A DNA stretch of 64,000 nt from an uncultured Lachnospiraceae bacterium (GTDB lineage Bacteria; Bacillota; Clostridia; Lachnospirales; Lachnospiraceae): assembly GCA_937920345.1 (NCBI GenBank), contig CALGVA010000066.1:62001-126000 (forward strand), given 5' to 3'. Below, piece by piece: positions 51,911 to 60,331 of the stretch (position 1 is the first letter of the stretch; each line of letters starts with the position of its first letter). The translations under genes and the position numbers were made by a program. The notes below the pieces were generated by a model. That model was not told the origin of the DNA. It did no database searches and saw only the letters and a program-made list of their open reading frames with translations.

Positions 51911-53177
51911 AGGTTGCCGCGATCTCCTGCAGTGACCGGCTGCTTCTGTCCAGTATGGCCATCTTGCGCAGGATCTCCTCCGAACCGACATTGGTATGCT
52001 GCATGACGCCGGCCACGTTGTGCACCTTATCTGCGATCTCGCCGTTTAACCCCGTTACCGTCTGCAGAGACGCCAGCATCTCCTCCACGGAAGCGCCCAT
52101 CTGTTCTGCAGCCGCACCCAGATCGTTGGCAATGTTGTCAAAGAATACCGCATCCTCCTGATACTGCTCCGCCGTATCTACCATTGTATGATAATCTTTG
52201 ATGACATGATCATTCATGAAAACCAGAAGCTTTGTGGCGCTGTCCCGCAGTTCCATAACGGAATCCACGACCTCGTCGATTACCTTCTGAATCTTGTCTA
52301 CCGTAATCTGAGAATTTTCTGCAAGACTGCGTACCTCATCGGCAACGACCGCGAATCCCCTGCCTGCCGCTCCGGCCCTCGCAGCCTCGATCGCAGCGTT
52401 TAATGCGATCAGATTCGTCTGGCCTGCAATACCGCCGATCTCCTGCGACAGACTCTTGATGATCTCAATCTTCTCTACTTCCTTCAGCGCGTGCTCCAGT
52501 TCTTCTTCCGCGTCATGGTAAATCCGGCTCGCCTGCTTCTTGGACTCTACCGTACTCCGGTACAGTTCTTTCGCGCGGGTATTGATCTCTCTGGAAGCAT
52601 CCGCGGAATCCGAGGCCTTACCGGAAACATCATCCACCGCCGCACCGATATCGTTACTTGCCTCGCTGATCGTCTGCGTCACATCCGCCGCCTCTTTGAC
52701 CTGCCCGAGCAGTGTCTCCATGATCTGATCCATCTCATCAATATTATTGTTTAATGCCGCCATCTCGGAATACGCCGCGGAAGCCGTCTCGGCTATGCTC
52801 GACGCCTCCTTGTTCGTGCCTGTGGTGATCTCCTTGATGTGCTGTTTTATACTTCTGGTAGCATATGTAACTTCTTCCATCTCATCCTTGAATCCGTCCG
52901 CCACCTTCACTTTACTGTTCTCGCCGTCCCGGCCTCTGAAATCGCCAGTCGCAAACTGCTTGAGTTCCGCCAGCGGGCGAAGCGCCTGATTAAATGTGGC
53001 TCCTACAACCAGATCAATCACCGCCATTCCGACAGCGCCGATTACAATACCTGCACCGATTGCACCCGCCATGTCAGCCTTACCGATGCTGAGAGCGCTC
53101 ACCGCAGAACCGATGAACAAGATAACAAATGACGTTATCGAAACCATGATCATCAGCTTTCCCTTAATCGTCTTCAT
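51900..53177 (-). CDS. methyl-accepting chemotaxis protein
   Basis: A 425-residue transducer with two adjacent helices at about 8-28 and 34-60 and almost no extracellular domain between them. It has a HAMP-like linker around 61-110 and a cytoplasmic signalling domain whose hairpin tip reads EIGGIAGQTNLIALNAAIEAARAGAAGRGFAVVADEVRSLAENS. With no ligand domain it may sense membrane state or the cytoplasm. No chemotaxis or flagellar genes are near. Its end overlaps the AGCS gene by 11 bases, convergently. Confidence 0.92.
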   Translation of the reverse strand: MKTIKGKLMIMVSITSFVILFIGSAVSALSIGKADMAGAIGAGIVIGAVGMAVIDLVVGATFNQALRPLAELKQFATGDFRGRDGENSKVKVADGFKDEMEEVTYATRSIKQHIKEITTGTNKEASSIAETASAAYSEMAALNNNIDEMDQIMETLLGQVKEAADVTQTISEASNDIGAAVDDVSGKASDSADASREINTRAKELYRSTVESKKQASRIYHDAEEELEHALKEVEKIEIIKSLSQEIGGIAGQTNLIALNAAIEAARAGAAGRGFAVVADEVRSLAENSQITVDKIQKVIDEVVDSVMELRDSATKLLVFMNDHVIKDYHTMVDTAEQYQEDAVFFDNIANDLGAAAEQMGASVEEMLASLQTVTGLNGEIADKVHNVAGVMQHTNVGSEEILRKMAILDRSSRSLQEIAATFKI

Positions 53178-53255
53178 TCATGTACCCTCCTGAATCGCCT
53201 CTATCACAACATTCACATTATACACGATATTTTTTCTAACTTCAACAAGGGAATC

Positions 53256-54032
53256 TCAGCCGAGCGCCACATCCAGGATCATCATGATCACAAACCCCGC
53301 GGCCGCGCCAATGGTTCCGATATTGCTGTGTTCGCCCGTCTGCGCTTCCGGAATCAGTTCTTCCACTACCACATAAATCATCGCGCCCGCCGCAAAAGCA
53401 AGCAGATAAGGAAGCGAAGATACAATCTGTTCGGCAAGCAGTATGGTGAATGCCGCCGCGACAGGCTCCACAATCCCGGATAATGAACCGTACACGAAAG
53501 CGCGCAGTTTGGATATACCTTCCCCCCGCAGCGGCATAGAGATGATCGCTCCCTCCGGAAAGTTCTGGATGGCAATGCCTACTGCCAGTGCAAAAGCGCC
53601 TGCCATCGTGATGCCCGTATGACCCAGCAGCGCACCGGCAAACGTCACACCCACAGACATTCCCTCCGGAATATTATGCAGTGTCACCGCAAGGACAAGC
53701 ATGGTTGTTTTTTTTAAATTGGACTCGATACCCTCCGGACGACTGCTTTCCGGATGCAGATGCGGAATCAGACTGTCCAGCACCAGCAGAAACAACACGC
53801 CGCATAAGAATCCCGCCGCTGCAGGAATCCAGGCAATCTTTCCCTGCTCTTCTGCCATATCAATAGCGGGAATCAGCAATGACCACACTGAAGCTGCAAT
53901 CATCACACCGGAGGCAAACCCGAGAAGCAGTTTCTCCACCTTCAGATTCATCTTATTTCTCATGCAGAAAACCATGGCAGAGCCGAGCGTCGTCCCCGCA
54001 AACGGAATCAATAGTCCAAGCATAAGCTGCAT
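53256..54032 (-). CDS. ZIP family divalent metal transporter
   Basis: A 258-residue transporter with eight predicted helices. The conserved helix IV reads TLHNIPEGMSVGVTFAG and helix V AVGIAIQNFPEGAIISMPL, carrying the His, Asn, Pro and Glu residues of the zinc-binding centre. It matches the GufA/ZupT branch by length. It likely takes up zinc, iron or manganese. It is a single gene with about 78 bases to the chemoreceptor gene downstream. Confidence 0.93.
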   Translation of the reverse strand: MQLMLGLLIPFAGTTLGSAMVFCMRNKMNLKVEKLLLGFASGVMIAASVWSLLIPAIDMAEEQGKIAWIPAAAGFLCGVLFLLVLDSLIPHLHPESSRPEGIESNLKKTTMLVLAVTLHNIPEGMSVGVTFAGALLGHTGITMAGAFALAVGIAIQNFPEGAIISMPLRGEGISKLRAFVYGSLSGIVEPVAAAFTILLAEQIVSSLPYLLAFAAGAMIYVVVEELIPEAQTGEHSNIGTIGAAAGFVIMMILDVALG

Positions 54033-54210
54033 ATGGTCACCTTAACCTTTCTCACACGGCAGTTATTTTATCTTATGCAGCATGCGGTCTCGCGAAGTAT
54101 GTTCATCTGTCCGAATCATATCGCCTGCATATTCTCCCTGTCTCCGGCGTAGTCACAGTTAGTGTGCCACCAAACGCCTGCTTCCATACAAACATAAAAA
54201 CAAAAAAATA

Positions 54211-55035
54211 TTATAGATCCAGTTCATTCATGCGGCGCCGCTTGTCCTCCGCCGATGTCGTCGTATAGATTCTTGTCGTCTCCATACTGGAATGACCGAG
54301 GATATCGGCCAGTTCCGTCAGATTGGAATATTTCTGCATATAAGTGATGGCAAAAAGGTGCCGGAAACTGTGTGGGTGCGCCTTTTCCCATGGAACGCCG
54401 GCTCTGCGCGCCAGCCGCACCAGCATCTTATAGACCGCGATTCTGCTGATCGGCTGCCCCTCGCTTCCACGGAATATCACACCGTCATCAATATGCGCAT
54501 GCAGACAGTACCGTTTCAGATCACAGGTCAGCTTGCGGGGCAGATAAACATTTCTTCTTTTGCCTTTATTCTCCACCTCAAAACCCCCATGTCCCACTGC
54601 CTCCACCGTGCAGCCGGACAGTTCGCTGACACGAATCCCCGTCAGCGCAAGCGTGCGCATAATGCAATAATATTTCTCCTGTCCCGTCTGTCTGGCATAT
54701 GTCATCATCCTGCGGTATTCCGTCTGGCTTAAAATATTATCGGGGCACTGCTGTTTCTGTACTTTAAGAGCCTGTACCGTACAGTCCTCATATCCTGCAT
54801 AACGCAGATAACGGTTGAGCGACATGATTGCCAGATTGACGGTGGATGTCTTCCTTCCGTTCCTAATTATAGTCTCCTTATACTTCATGGTCTCCTGTTT
54901 CGTCAGTTCACGCCCGTCAAGCCATGTCAAGAACCGCTGCGCATGCAAAAGGTATATATCCCGGGTTCTCTCGGAAAGTTCATTGTCATACAGAAATGTT
55001 CGGAAATTTTCCAGTTCTTTTGTATTGTCGTTCAT
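54211..55035 (-). CDS. tyrosine recombinase/integrase
   Basis: A 274-residue XerC/D-like recombinase. Residues 1-95 form the core-binding domain (SERTRDIYLLHAQRFLTWLD). The catalytic set is Arg135 (TGIRVSEL), Lys158 region (ENKGKRRNVYLP), His222 and Arg225 (HSFRHLFA), His248 (LGHSSMETT) and Tyr257. All are present, so it should be active. It stands alone, far from both tRNA islands in this window, and might be a shufflon- or inversion-type enzyme; no invertible repeats were noticed beside it. Confidence 0.92.
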   Translation of the reverse strand: MNDNTKELENFRTFLYDNELSERTRDIYLLHAQRFLTWLDGRELTKQETMKYKETIIRNGRKTSTVNLAIMSLNRYLRYAGYEDCTVQALKVQKQQCPDNILSQTEYRRMMTYARQTGQEKYYCIMRTLALTGIRVSELSGCTVEAVGHGGFEVENKGKRRNVYLPRKLTCDLKRYCLHAHIDDGVIFRGSEGQPISRIAVYKMLVRLARRAGVPWEKAHPHSFRHLFAITYMQKYSNLTELADILGHSSMETTRIYTTTSAEDKRRRMNELDL

Positions 55036-55348
55036 TCGTTTCTCCTTCCTTTACAGTAAGAGAAACGTACCACAAGTAAACTATATACTACAAATATTAA
55101 AATAAATTTGTTATTATCTATACTGCAATGCTGTTTCCTGCCTGATAATGCCTTGTGATTTTCTGATACCTGTGATACAGACTGCAAATAAAAAAACCTG
55201 AAACCAATACCTTTTCATTCTCATAGATTCGCTTATTCTCTGCCTTTTAATATAAAAACAAAGCACACGAATAGCAAATATCTGTACTAAATGTCATTGT
55301 ATTGATTTCAGGAATGTTAGTTATCTGTAAGAACAGGCACAACGCTTC
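55036..55348. other. empty AT-rich intergenic region
   Basis: 313 bases with no gene-like ORF, no clear promoter and no notable inverted repeat; AT-rich compared with its neighbours. Confidence 0.5.
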
Positions 55349-56677
55349 TTACGATCTGTTTGTGCAGCGCTGCAGCACTGTTACTACCTCAATCTTATCC
55401 GTATACGGAAACATGTCCACCGGCGTGATTCCCGTTACACGGTAAAGATTTCTCCCCGTCCTTCTGTCGTCTTTCTTACCGTACGCGCACTTCTGACCGG
55501 CACTGTTACCTGCCGCCGTATCCGGTCTGCCGCCAGCGTCCCTGCCAGTCAGATATTCCAGATCCCTCGCCAGCGTTTCCGGATTACAGGAGATATAGAC
55601 GATCTTGTCCGGGCGGAGCCTGCAAAGCGCCTCCATAAATTCCGGCGTACTCCCGCTCCTCGGCGGGTCCATGAAGACCACGTCGGCTTTCTCTCCCGCA
55701 TCCGCAAACTGTATCATGAATTTCCCTGCGTCATTGTGATAGTAGTCTGCATTCCTGACGCCGTTGATCTTCGCGTTTGTCACGGCATCCCGCACAGCTG
55801 CCCGATTCAGTTCCACACCGATCACTTTCTTCGCATGTTCTGCCGCGGCAAGCCCAATTGTACCGATGCCGCAGTAGGCATCGACCACGGTCTCCCGTCC
55901 CGACAGGTCTGCATACGCTATCGCTTTATTATATAACCGCTCCGTCTGCACCGCATTGACCTGATAGAAGGATTGTGATGAAATGCGAAATGTTCTGCCG
56001 CACAGTTCGTCCTCGATATATCCTTTGCCGTAAAGCACCTGTTCTTTATCCCCCAGCACCATACTCGTATTCTTATTATTGACGTTCAGTATAATGGTGG
56101 TAATCTCCGGATGTAGTTTACATAACGCATTCACAAAGTTTTTTCTGGAGGGCAGAACGGGAGAACCAAGCACCAGCACTACCATGATCTGCCCCGTAGT
56201 ATGCCCTACACGAACCAGCACATGACGCAGCAGTCCGTATCCCGTATCCTCATCGTATGTCTTATATTTAAAAGATTTTGCAAGTTCCCTGACAGACACA
56301 ATGATCTCATCCGCCTTACGGTCTTCCAGCAGACAGCTGTCCACCGGCACCACCTTATGCGTGCCCTCACGGTAAATGCCAGACACGATACCTCTGCCCT
56401 TCTGAAAATCAAAAACCGCGTGTACCTTATTGCGATAGTGCTCCGGCTGTTCCATGCCAATGACTGCCTCAACTTTACCATGTCCTTTTAAAAGTTGTTC
56501 TACGGTTCTCTGCTTTTTCTTAAGCTGCAGATCGTAGGGCATGTCGATGTACTGACACCCGCCGCATTTCCCGGCCGCGGCACAGAGACGCCCGCCTGTC
56601 TTCTGATCTGCTTTCCGGCTCGTTTTATCCCTTGATTTATGATCAACTGCATTATTTCTCTTCGCACCATGCTCCAT
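55349..56677 (-). CDS. rlmD: 23S rRNA (uracil-5-)methyltransferase, RlmD/RlmCD type
   Basis: A 442-residue TrmA-family methyltransferase. The Fe-S cysteines are in CAAAGKCGGCQY near 33-44; the fourth lies later (VDSCLLEDRKAD). The AdoMet site is VDAYCGIGTIGLAAAEHA and the catalytic end is DPPRSGSTPE and VYISCNPETLARD with the nucleophile Cys. No TRAM domain is evident. It methylates U1939 or nearby uridines of 23S rRNA. ATG 56677 has AAGGA eleven bases upstream; ATG 56701 is an alternative, and longer extensions run into a repeat. Confidence 0.92.
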   Translation of the reverse strand: MEHGAKRNNAVDHKSRDKTSRKADQKTGGRLCAAAGKCGGCQYIDMPYDLQLKKKQRTVEQLLKGHGKVEAVIGMEQPEHYRNKVHAVFDFQKGRGIVSGIYREGTHKVVPVDSCLLEDRKADEIIVSVRELAKSFKYKTYDEDTGYGLLRHVLVRVGHTTGQIMVVLVLGSPVLPSRKNFVNALCKLHPEITTIILNVNNKNTSMVLGDKEQVLYGKGYIEDELCGRTFRISSQSFYQVNAVQTERLYNKAIAYADLSGRETVVDAYCGIGTIGLAAAEHAKKVIGVELNRAAVRDAVTNAKINGVRNADYYHNDAGKFMIQFADAGEKADVVFMDPPRSGSTPEFMEALCRLRPDKIVYISCNPETLARDLEYLTGRDAGGRPDTAAGNSAGQKCAYGKKDDRRTGRNLYRVTGITPVDMFPYTDKIEVVTVLQRCTNRS

Positions 56678-56774
56678 CGGTTCTACCATCCTTATCGTCA
56701 TTGAAATGTCTTCGTTCCGCCCGCAAAGCCGCGCCCTCTTAATATCACAGCACACGCTTTCCTGTGGTATAAAA

Positions 56775-56830
56775 AATTGAGCTTCGCTCAATTGCGAGTT
56801 CCGCTGCGCGGACTCGGATAAGCGGAGGAA
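56775..56830. repeat. structured repeat family C, copy 2
   Basis: AATTGAGC-ttc-GCTCAATT (56775-56793), then CGAGTtCCGC-tgc-GCGGaCTCG (56795-56816), then GGATAAGCGGAGGAA. Same order and second hairpin as 6674-6747, with the first stem different in sequence but again perfect. Confidence 0.7.
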
Positions 56831-56919
56831 TTTCCTATACCATAAAAAAAGCCCTGAAATCTCTCAGAGCTATTCTATCACATATTGATCTCATACGAAA
56901 CCGCCGTTCCCATCGCCTG

Positions 56920-57195
56920 TCATCCGGCTCCCAGCTTCACACTCTCGAGTCCTTCCACAAGATCACGTGCAAGTCCGCAGTCCGCCTCATTGATTCGAAT
57001 CGTGAATACATTCTTCTCCTCATCTGTGCTGCCGAAAAATCTCTGCCACAGTTTCTTCTCCTGCCACTCCACAAAAAAGGATATCCGGTTCGTCAGCAAA
57101 AGTTTCTGCAGTTTATCCTTACTCTCCATGCTGTATACCTTACAGAACGGAATCTCATGATTAAAAAACAGCGCGTTAAAATTGATCGCTTCCAC
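56920..57195 (-). CDS. conserved hypothetical protein, 91 aa
   Basis: A small alpha/beta-looking soluble protein: MEAINFNALFFNHEIPFCKV, then LLLTNRISFFVEWQEKKLWQRFFGSTDEEKNVFTIRINEADCGLARDLVEGL. No motif is recognised. Alternating strands and a final helix could form a ferredoxin-like fold. It is upstream of rlmD on the same strand, about 240 bases away with a repeat between. GGGGGTGGT lies upstream of the ATG. Confidence 0.6.
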   Translation of the reverse strand: MEAINFNALFFNHEIPFCKVYSMESKDKLQKLLLTNRISFFVEWQEKKLWQRFFGSTDEEKNVFTIRINEADCGLARDLVEGLESVKLGAG

Positions 57196-57374
57196 AATAC
57201 CACCCCCATAAAACTAATCCGCAGTCTGCTTTATCTTCCGTTTCTCTCTTAGCTTTATGTCAACTTACGCAACCATTATACTCTATATGTTGTGGAAAAA
57301 TCAAGAATTTCTGTATTTTTCTACAAAATGACCAAAATTTTATGTAAATCTTGTGTACTATGTTCGTTTTTGAA

Positions 57375-57683
57375 TTAATATGCAATCTCTGTCCATGGCC
57401 GGTTCTTCTTCTCAAGCCAGTATTCTCTGCGGCTTTCATATTGCTCATTCAGCCAGTCGGCCGCCTGCTCCACCCCTTCTGCACTGAGCGGTACTGCAAT
57501 CGACTCTCTCATATGCTCCGGCGTGCGCAGCATATTCAGCGGTTCAGGCCAGATCGTTACCCTGATCACATCCTCCCCGCCGCTTTGTACCTTCTTCAAC
57601 ATATAGCGCATCCCGTCCATACTGCCGGAATATTCCTCCTTCTTGATATAGTTAAGCGGGTGAAACGTCTCCTTGTCTAACAC
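57375..57683 (-). CDS. conserved hypothetical protein, 102 aa
   Basis: A soluble protein of unknown family: MLDKETFHPLNYIKKEEYSG, then MLKKVQSGGEDVIRVTIWPEPLNMLRTPEHMRE, ending WLNEQYESRREYWLEKKNRP. AAAGGAGATATTCC lies before the ATG, a good ribosome site. Base composition is like its neighbours, not like the AT-rich island that begins 190 bases further. I see no catalytic motif. Confidence 0.6.
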   Translation of the reverse strand: MLDKETFHPLNYIKKEEYSGSMDGMRYMLKKVQSGGEDVIRVTIWPEPLNMLRTPEHMRESIAVPLSAEGVEQAADWLNEQYESRREYWLEKKNRPWTEIAY

Positions 57684-57844
57684 CGGAATATCTCCTTTTC
57701 TGCACAGAACCGTCTGCCTGTGCCCTATTGCATATAAACCTGTAACAATCCTTTCTATCGAATCCGATCGCCACGAAGCAAACCGCTTTTATTCCGCGCG
57801 CAAAGCGGTACAATTTCTTGTACTATATAATTCCTATACCATAA

Positions 57845-57875
57845 AAAACCTCGAAAGCATATACTTTCAAGATTT
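57845..57875 (-). terminator. terminator beside the tRNA-Pro fragment
   Basis: CTTGAAAG/CTTTCGAG stem on the minus strand followed by GTTTTTT, matching in position the terminator of the intact tRNA-Pro. Confidence 0.65.
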
Positions 57876-57928
57876 TCTATGATCGGAATGACAAGACTTG
57901 AACTTGCGACCTCTACTTCCCTAAAGTA
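57874..57928 (-). repeat. tRNA-Pro 3' duplicate, distal attachment site
   Basis: 55 bases perfectly identical to 60192-60246: nine bases of trailer plus 46 bases of tRNA-Pro 3' half from the discriminator to the anticodon arm. The 5' half of the tRNA is missing here, so it is not a functional tRNA. Confidence 0.9.
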
Positions 57929-58009
57929 ATTATCATTCCCGGTCAATCCCTTGTATATAGTGCATTTCTCATGCTTAATAAGCATTTACTACCACAATTA
58001 CTTCCACAA

Positions 58010-58195
58010 CTAGAATATATTTATTTTATTACCAACAAATTTTTTAACATATTCATTTAAATCATTTTCACACACCAAAATTTTTTTGCCGATTGTAATT
58101 GTGGGAAAGTCTTTTCTTTTTAATAGTTTATATGTATTTGTTTTCCCTAATCTGAGTATATCGGCAACTTCCTTTACTGTCAATAATTGTTCCAA
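58010..58195 (-). CDS. excisionase-like helix-turn-helix protein
   Basis: A 61-residue MerR/excisionase-type DNA-binding protein: MEQLLTVKEVADILRLGKTN, then YKLLKRKDFPTITIGKKILVCENDLNEYVKKFV. This is the standard short HTH_17 layout found in Xis proteins of Tn916-like elements and phages. It lies next to the distal attachment site, as excisionase genes usually do, but no integrase gene follows. Confidence 0.85.
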   Translation of the reverse strand: MEQLLTVKEVADILRLGKTNTYKLLKRKDFPTITIGKKILVCENDLNEYVKKFVGNKINIF

Positions 58196-58218
58196 GTAAT
58201 CACCCTTTGCTTTATTTT

Positions 58219-58506
58219 CTATTGTTTCCCTGTACTTCCAAAACCGCCTCTATCATTACTTTTTAACTTAATTACCTCTTCAAAAACAAGCTTCGGCTGG
58301 TTTTCTATAATGCGAAACTGGCAGATCCTGTCATTCATCCGGATCTGTGTATCCCGCACGGCATATACCGGCATAAACCACTGATCATTGTCACCGCAGT
58401 AGGAAAAGTCAATAACGCCCTGATGGTTGGTCTGGATAATGCCGAAATTCTTGAAAGTAGAACTTCTGGGAACCACATGCGCTTCATAACCTGCAGGCAG
58501 TTCCAT
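58219..58506 (-). pseudogene. dUTP diphosphatase, 5'-truncated
   Basis: The 95 residues from ATG contain dUTPase motif 2 (PRSSTFKNFGI), motif 3 (VIDFSYCGDNDQWFMPVYA) and motif 5 (RGGFGSTGK), but motif 1 and about 60-70 upstream residues are missing. The frame continues upstream for only about eleven more codons (KLPFTDKSLGGA) before a stop. The trimer active site needs motif 1, so the product should be inactive. It is 23 bases from the excisionase-like gene. Confidence 0.8.
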
Positions 58507-58737
58507 GGCGCCCCCTAGCGATTTATCAGTAAATGGTAATTTATTTTACCAATGAATCCAGCCTTTCATTTAGTACCAGAATCACATATTTCACATGGAT
58601 AACACTTAAACTCTAAATTCTCCTCCTTGTTTCCTCATTCATTGCCACAACTGCGCTCATACTAAAACCTTGAATATGTATTTTTTTTGTATAATAAAAA
58701 GCATCTGGATTTTTATTTTCCAAATGCTTTTTGCGTT

Positions 58738-59127
58738 CTAATTATTTTTTTCAAAATACTCAAATGCTAATTTGAAATATGTACCTATTTTTAAACCCTT
58801 TCCAACCATCTGATCAATTTCAATTTCTTTATTAATTTTATTTCCAAAAGAAAAAAGTAAGTTTTTCATCCATAGTGTTATTACTTCTTCTGCATTTCCA
58901 CCACATTCTGGATTACCATTTGGAAAGCAGTCTCTTCCAAAATACATTATAGCCTGAACAACCATAATTTCATCATCATTAAAATTATTATTAAAAAAAT
59001 TATATAATTTTATAGATTCTTTAGCATGATCATGTGGTATATGTTTTATATTTAATGTCTCATATTTCATAGTATTATCAATAATATCTTGTTTTCGTGC
59101 TAATACATTACTAATAATTATATTCAT
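58738..59127 (-). CDS. hypothetical protein, 129 aa (DUF3775-like pattern)
   Basis: An AT-rich, Asn-rich soluble protein. The middle reads NNFNDDEIMVVQAIMYFGRDCFPNGNPECGGNAEEVITLW and the end KGLKIGTYFKLAFEYFEKNN. The AIMYFGRD segment and the final YFKLAFEYFE resemble the layout of DUF3775 proteins, but the match is weak. Its function is unknown, and its composition marks it as part of the tRNA-Pro insertion. Confidence 0.5.
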   Translation of the reverse strand: MNIIISNVLARKQDIIDNTMKYETLNIKHIPHDHAKESIKLYNFFNNNFNDDEIMVVQAIMYFGRDCFPNGNPECGGNAEEVITLWMKNLLFSFGNKINKEIEIDQMVGKGLKIGTYFKLAFEYFEKNN

Positions 59128-59270
59128 ACTTCATTTTTCTTTTCTTAAATATCTAATTTCATAGATGTATTATAATTAACTTTGGCATTGTCATTTATCA
59201 TTATCTTTATATGTTGTAGTATATTATATCATATAATAAAGCCAATTTCTACAATTTTATACAAAACAAT

Positions 59271-59375
59271 GATGATATTAAAATCAGCAAATTTCTTGAT
59301 ATTGTAAATGCTTTACACTGTGATATTGATATTACAATCACCGATAGGGCAACAAATAAAAAATATACTATATGA
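59271..59375 (+). pseudogene. C-terminal remnant of an XRE-like regulator
   Basis: An open frame without a start reads DDIKISKFLDIVNALHCDID and ITITDRATNKKYTI before TGA, like the end of phage-type XRE regulators. No helix-turn-helix precedes it in frame, so only the tail is left. Confidence 0.4.
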
Positions 59376-59396
59376 CAAAAGAAAGGTTGTGATCTT

Positions 59397-59633
59397 ATGG
59401 CACGTCATAATGATATAAGCAAAGCACATGCAAGGATTTAGGGTGAAGGATGGCATATAGAATACCATCGGGAAGCTGTTATTACATCAAGTAGCAGAAA
59501 ACCTAAAAAGAAACATATTCCTACTAAAAGAGACAAACGGCGTTGTATTCACTATAATAGGTCAAATAAATCATGTTGCAAATTGAAATGTGCTTGCATG
59601 GGTTCTAGTGACTGTGCATCATATCGTGATTGA
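59397..59633 (+). pseudogene. Cys-rich small ORF interrupted by an amber codon
   Basis: From ATG with AAAGG ten bases upstream the frame reads MARHNDISKAHARI, then TAG, then GEGWHIEYHREAVITSSSRK and a basic, Cys-rich end (RRCIHYNRSNKSCCKLKCAC, then MGSSDCASYRD) to TGA. Without the TAG it would be a 78-residue protein with six cysteines, possibly zinc-binding. The stop makes it a pseudogene unless suppressed. It sits in the decayed tRNA-Pro element. Confidence 0.55.
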
Positions 59634-59712
59634 CTTTTCAATGTACAAATTAAAAAGGTGTAAAGCCTTAATAATTCAATAGACTTTACACCTTAGATTG
59701 CGTGATATATAA

Positions 59713-59940
59713 TTACGCTGTATGTACTGTTTTATCTTCTTTATGTCTGTTTAAAAGTTCATGTACTCTTTCGACTTCGTCAAGAATCATTTCATCCATA
59801 GCTTTTAATTCAGCTGTAGATTTCATAACTTGACGCTTTACAGCGCTTATATCTCTTTTCATGTCCTTGACTTCATTCTCAAGTAAATCGAGTTTTTCAA
59901 GTCTTGAAAGAATCAAATCAAGTTTTTCACTGTCTGTCAT
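59713..59940 (-). CDS. small coiled-coil protein, 75 aa
   Basis: Reads MTDSEKLDLILSRLEKLDLL then ENEVKDMKRDISAVKRQVMKSTAELKAMDEMILDEVERVHELLNRH, a continuous heptad pattern typical of small element-borne coiled-coil proteins. GGGTGG lies before the ATG. No partner is evident. It is the last ORF before the intact tRNA-Pro. Confidence 0.65.
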   Translation of the reverse strand: MTDSEKLDLILSRLEKLDLLENEVKDMKRDISAVKRQVMKSTAELKAMDEMILDEVERVHELLNRHKEDKTVHTA

Positions 59941-60142
59941 ATTATCACCACCCTTTTGTTGCGATTATCGATATGACGAGAATTGCTATGTAGATAGTAT
60001 ATCACAACTTAGATGTAAAGTCTATTCAATTATCAAGGTACTTTATGAGCTTTTTCTATTTTAATACTCTTGGTTACTACCACAATTAGGATGATAAAAG
60101 ATAATATATTTTAGCACAGAATGATAAATAGCAAATTATTTA

Positions 60143-60195
60143 GCAAAAAAGAAAGTCTCCAAAGCACCGTATTTACAGTGTTTTTGAAGACTTTC
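60143..60195 (-). terminator. terminator of tRNA-Pro
   Basis: GAAAGTCT/AGACTTTC outer stem with inner CAC/GTG pairing, followed on the minus strand by TTTTTTGC. Confidence 0.8.
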
Positions 60196-60200
60196 TATGA

Positions 60201-60273
60201 TCGGAATGACAAGACTTGAACTTGCGACCTCTACTTCCCTAAAGTAGCGCTCTACCACCTGAGCCACATCCCG
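60201..60273 (-). tRNA. tRNA-Pro, anticodon AGG
   Basis: 73 bases: acceptor CGGGATG/CATTCCG, D-arm GGCTCAGGTGGTAGAGC, anticodon stem CTACT/AGTAG enclosing TTAGGGA (anticodon AGG), T-arm GCAAGTTCAAGTCTTGT. CCA is not encoded. A34 again implies inosine or unusual decoding. Its 3' 46 bases plus trailer are copied at 57874-57928. Confidence 0.93.
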
Positions 60274-60331
60274 AAAGCAGTTATCATTATACCTAATTCC
60301 TAAAGAAAAAGCAAGCCCAAATTCTTTTATT

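Larger units (their letters stand above)
57929..60191. mobile_element. decayed 2.3-kb island at tRNA-Pro
   Basis: AT-rich stretch between the partial and intact tRNA-Pro copies, the classical layout of an element integrated at a tRNA 3' end. It holds an excisionase-like gene, a truncated dUTPase, a regulator tail, a stop-interrupted Cys-rich ORF and two small ORFs. No integrase is left. The mixture of phage-type fragments suggests a deleted prophage or integrative element. Confidence 0.75.

Noticed and set aside
57883..57928. Second tRNA-Pro gene
   Set aside because: The 5' half including acceptor 5' strand and D-arm is absent.
59397..59633. Pyrrolysine-containing protein
   Set aside because: One TAG in a decayed element is better explained as a mutation; no supporting pyl genes are in the window.
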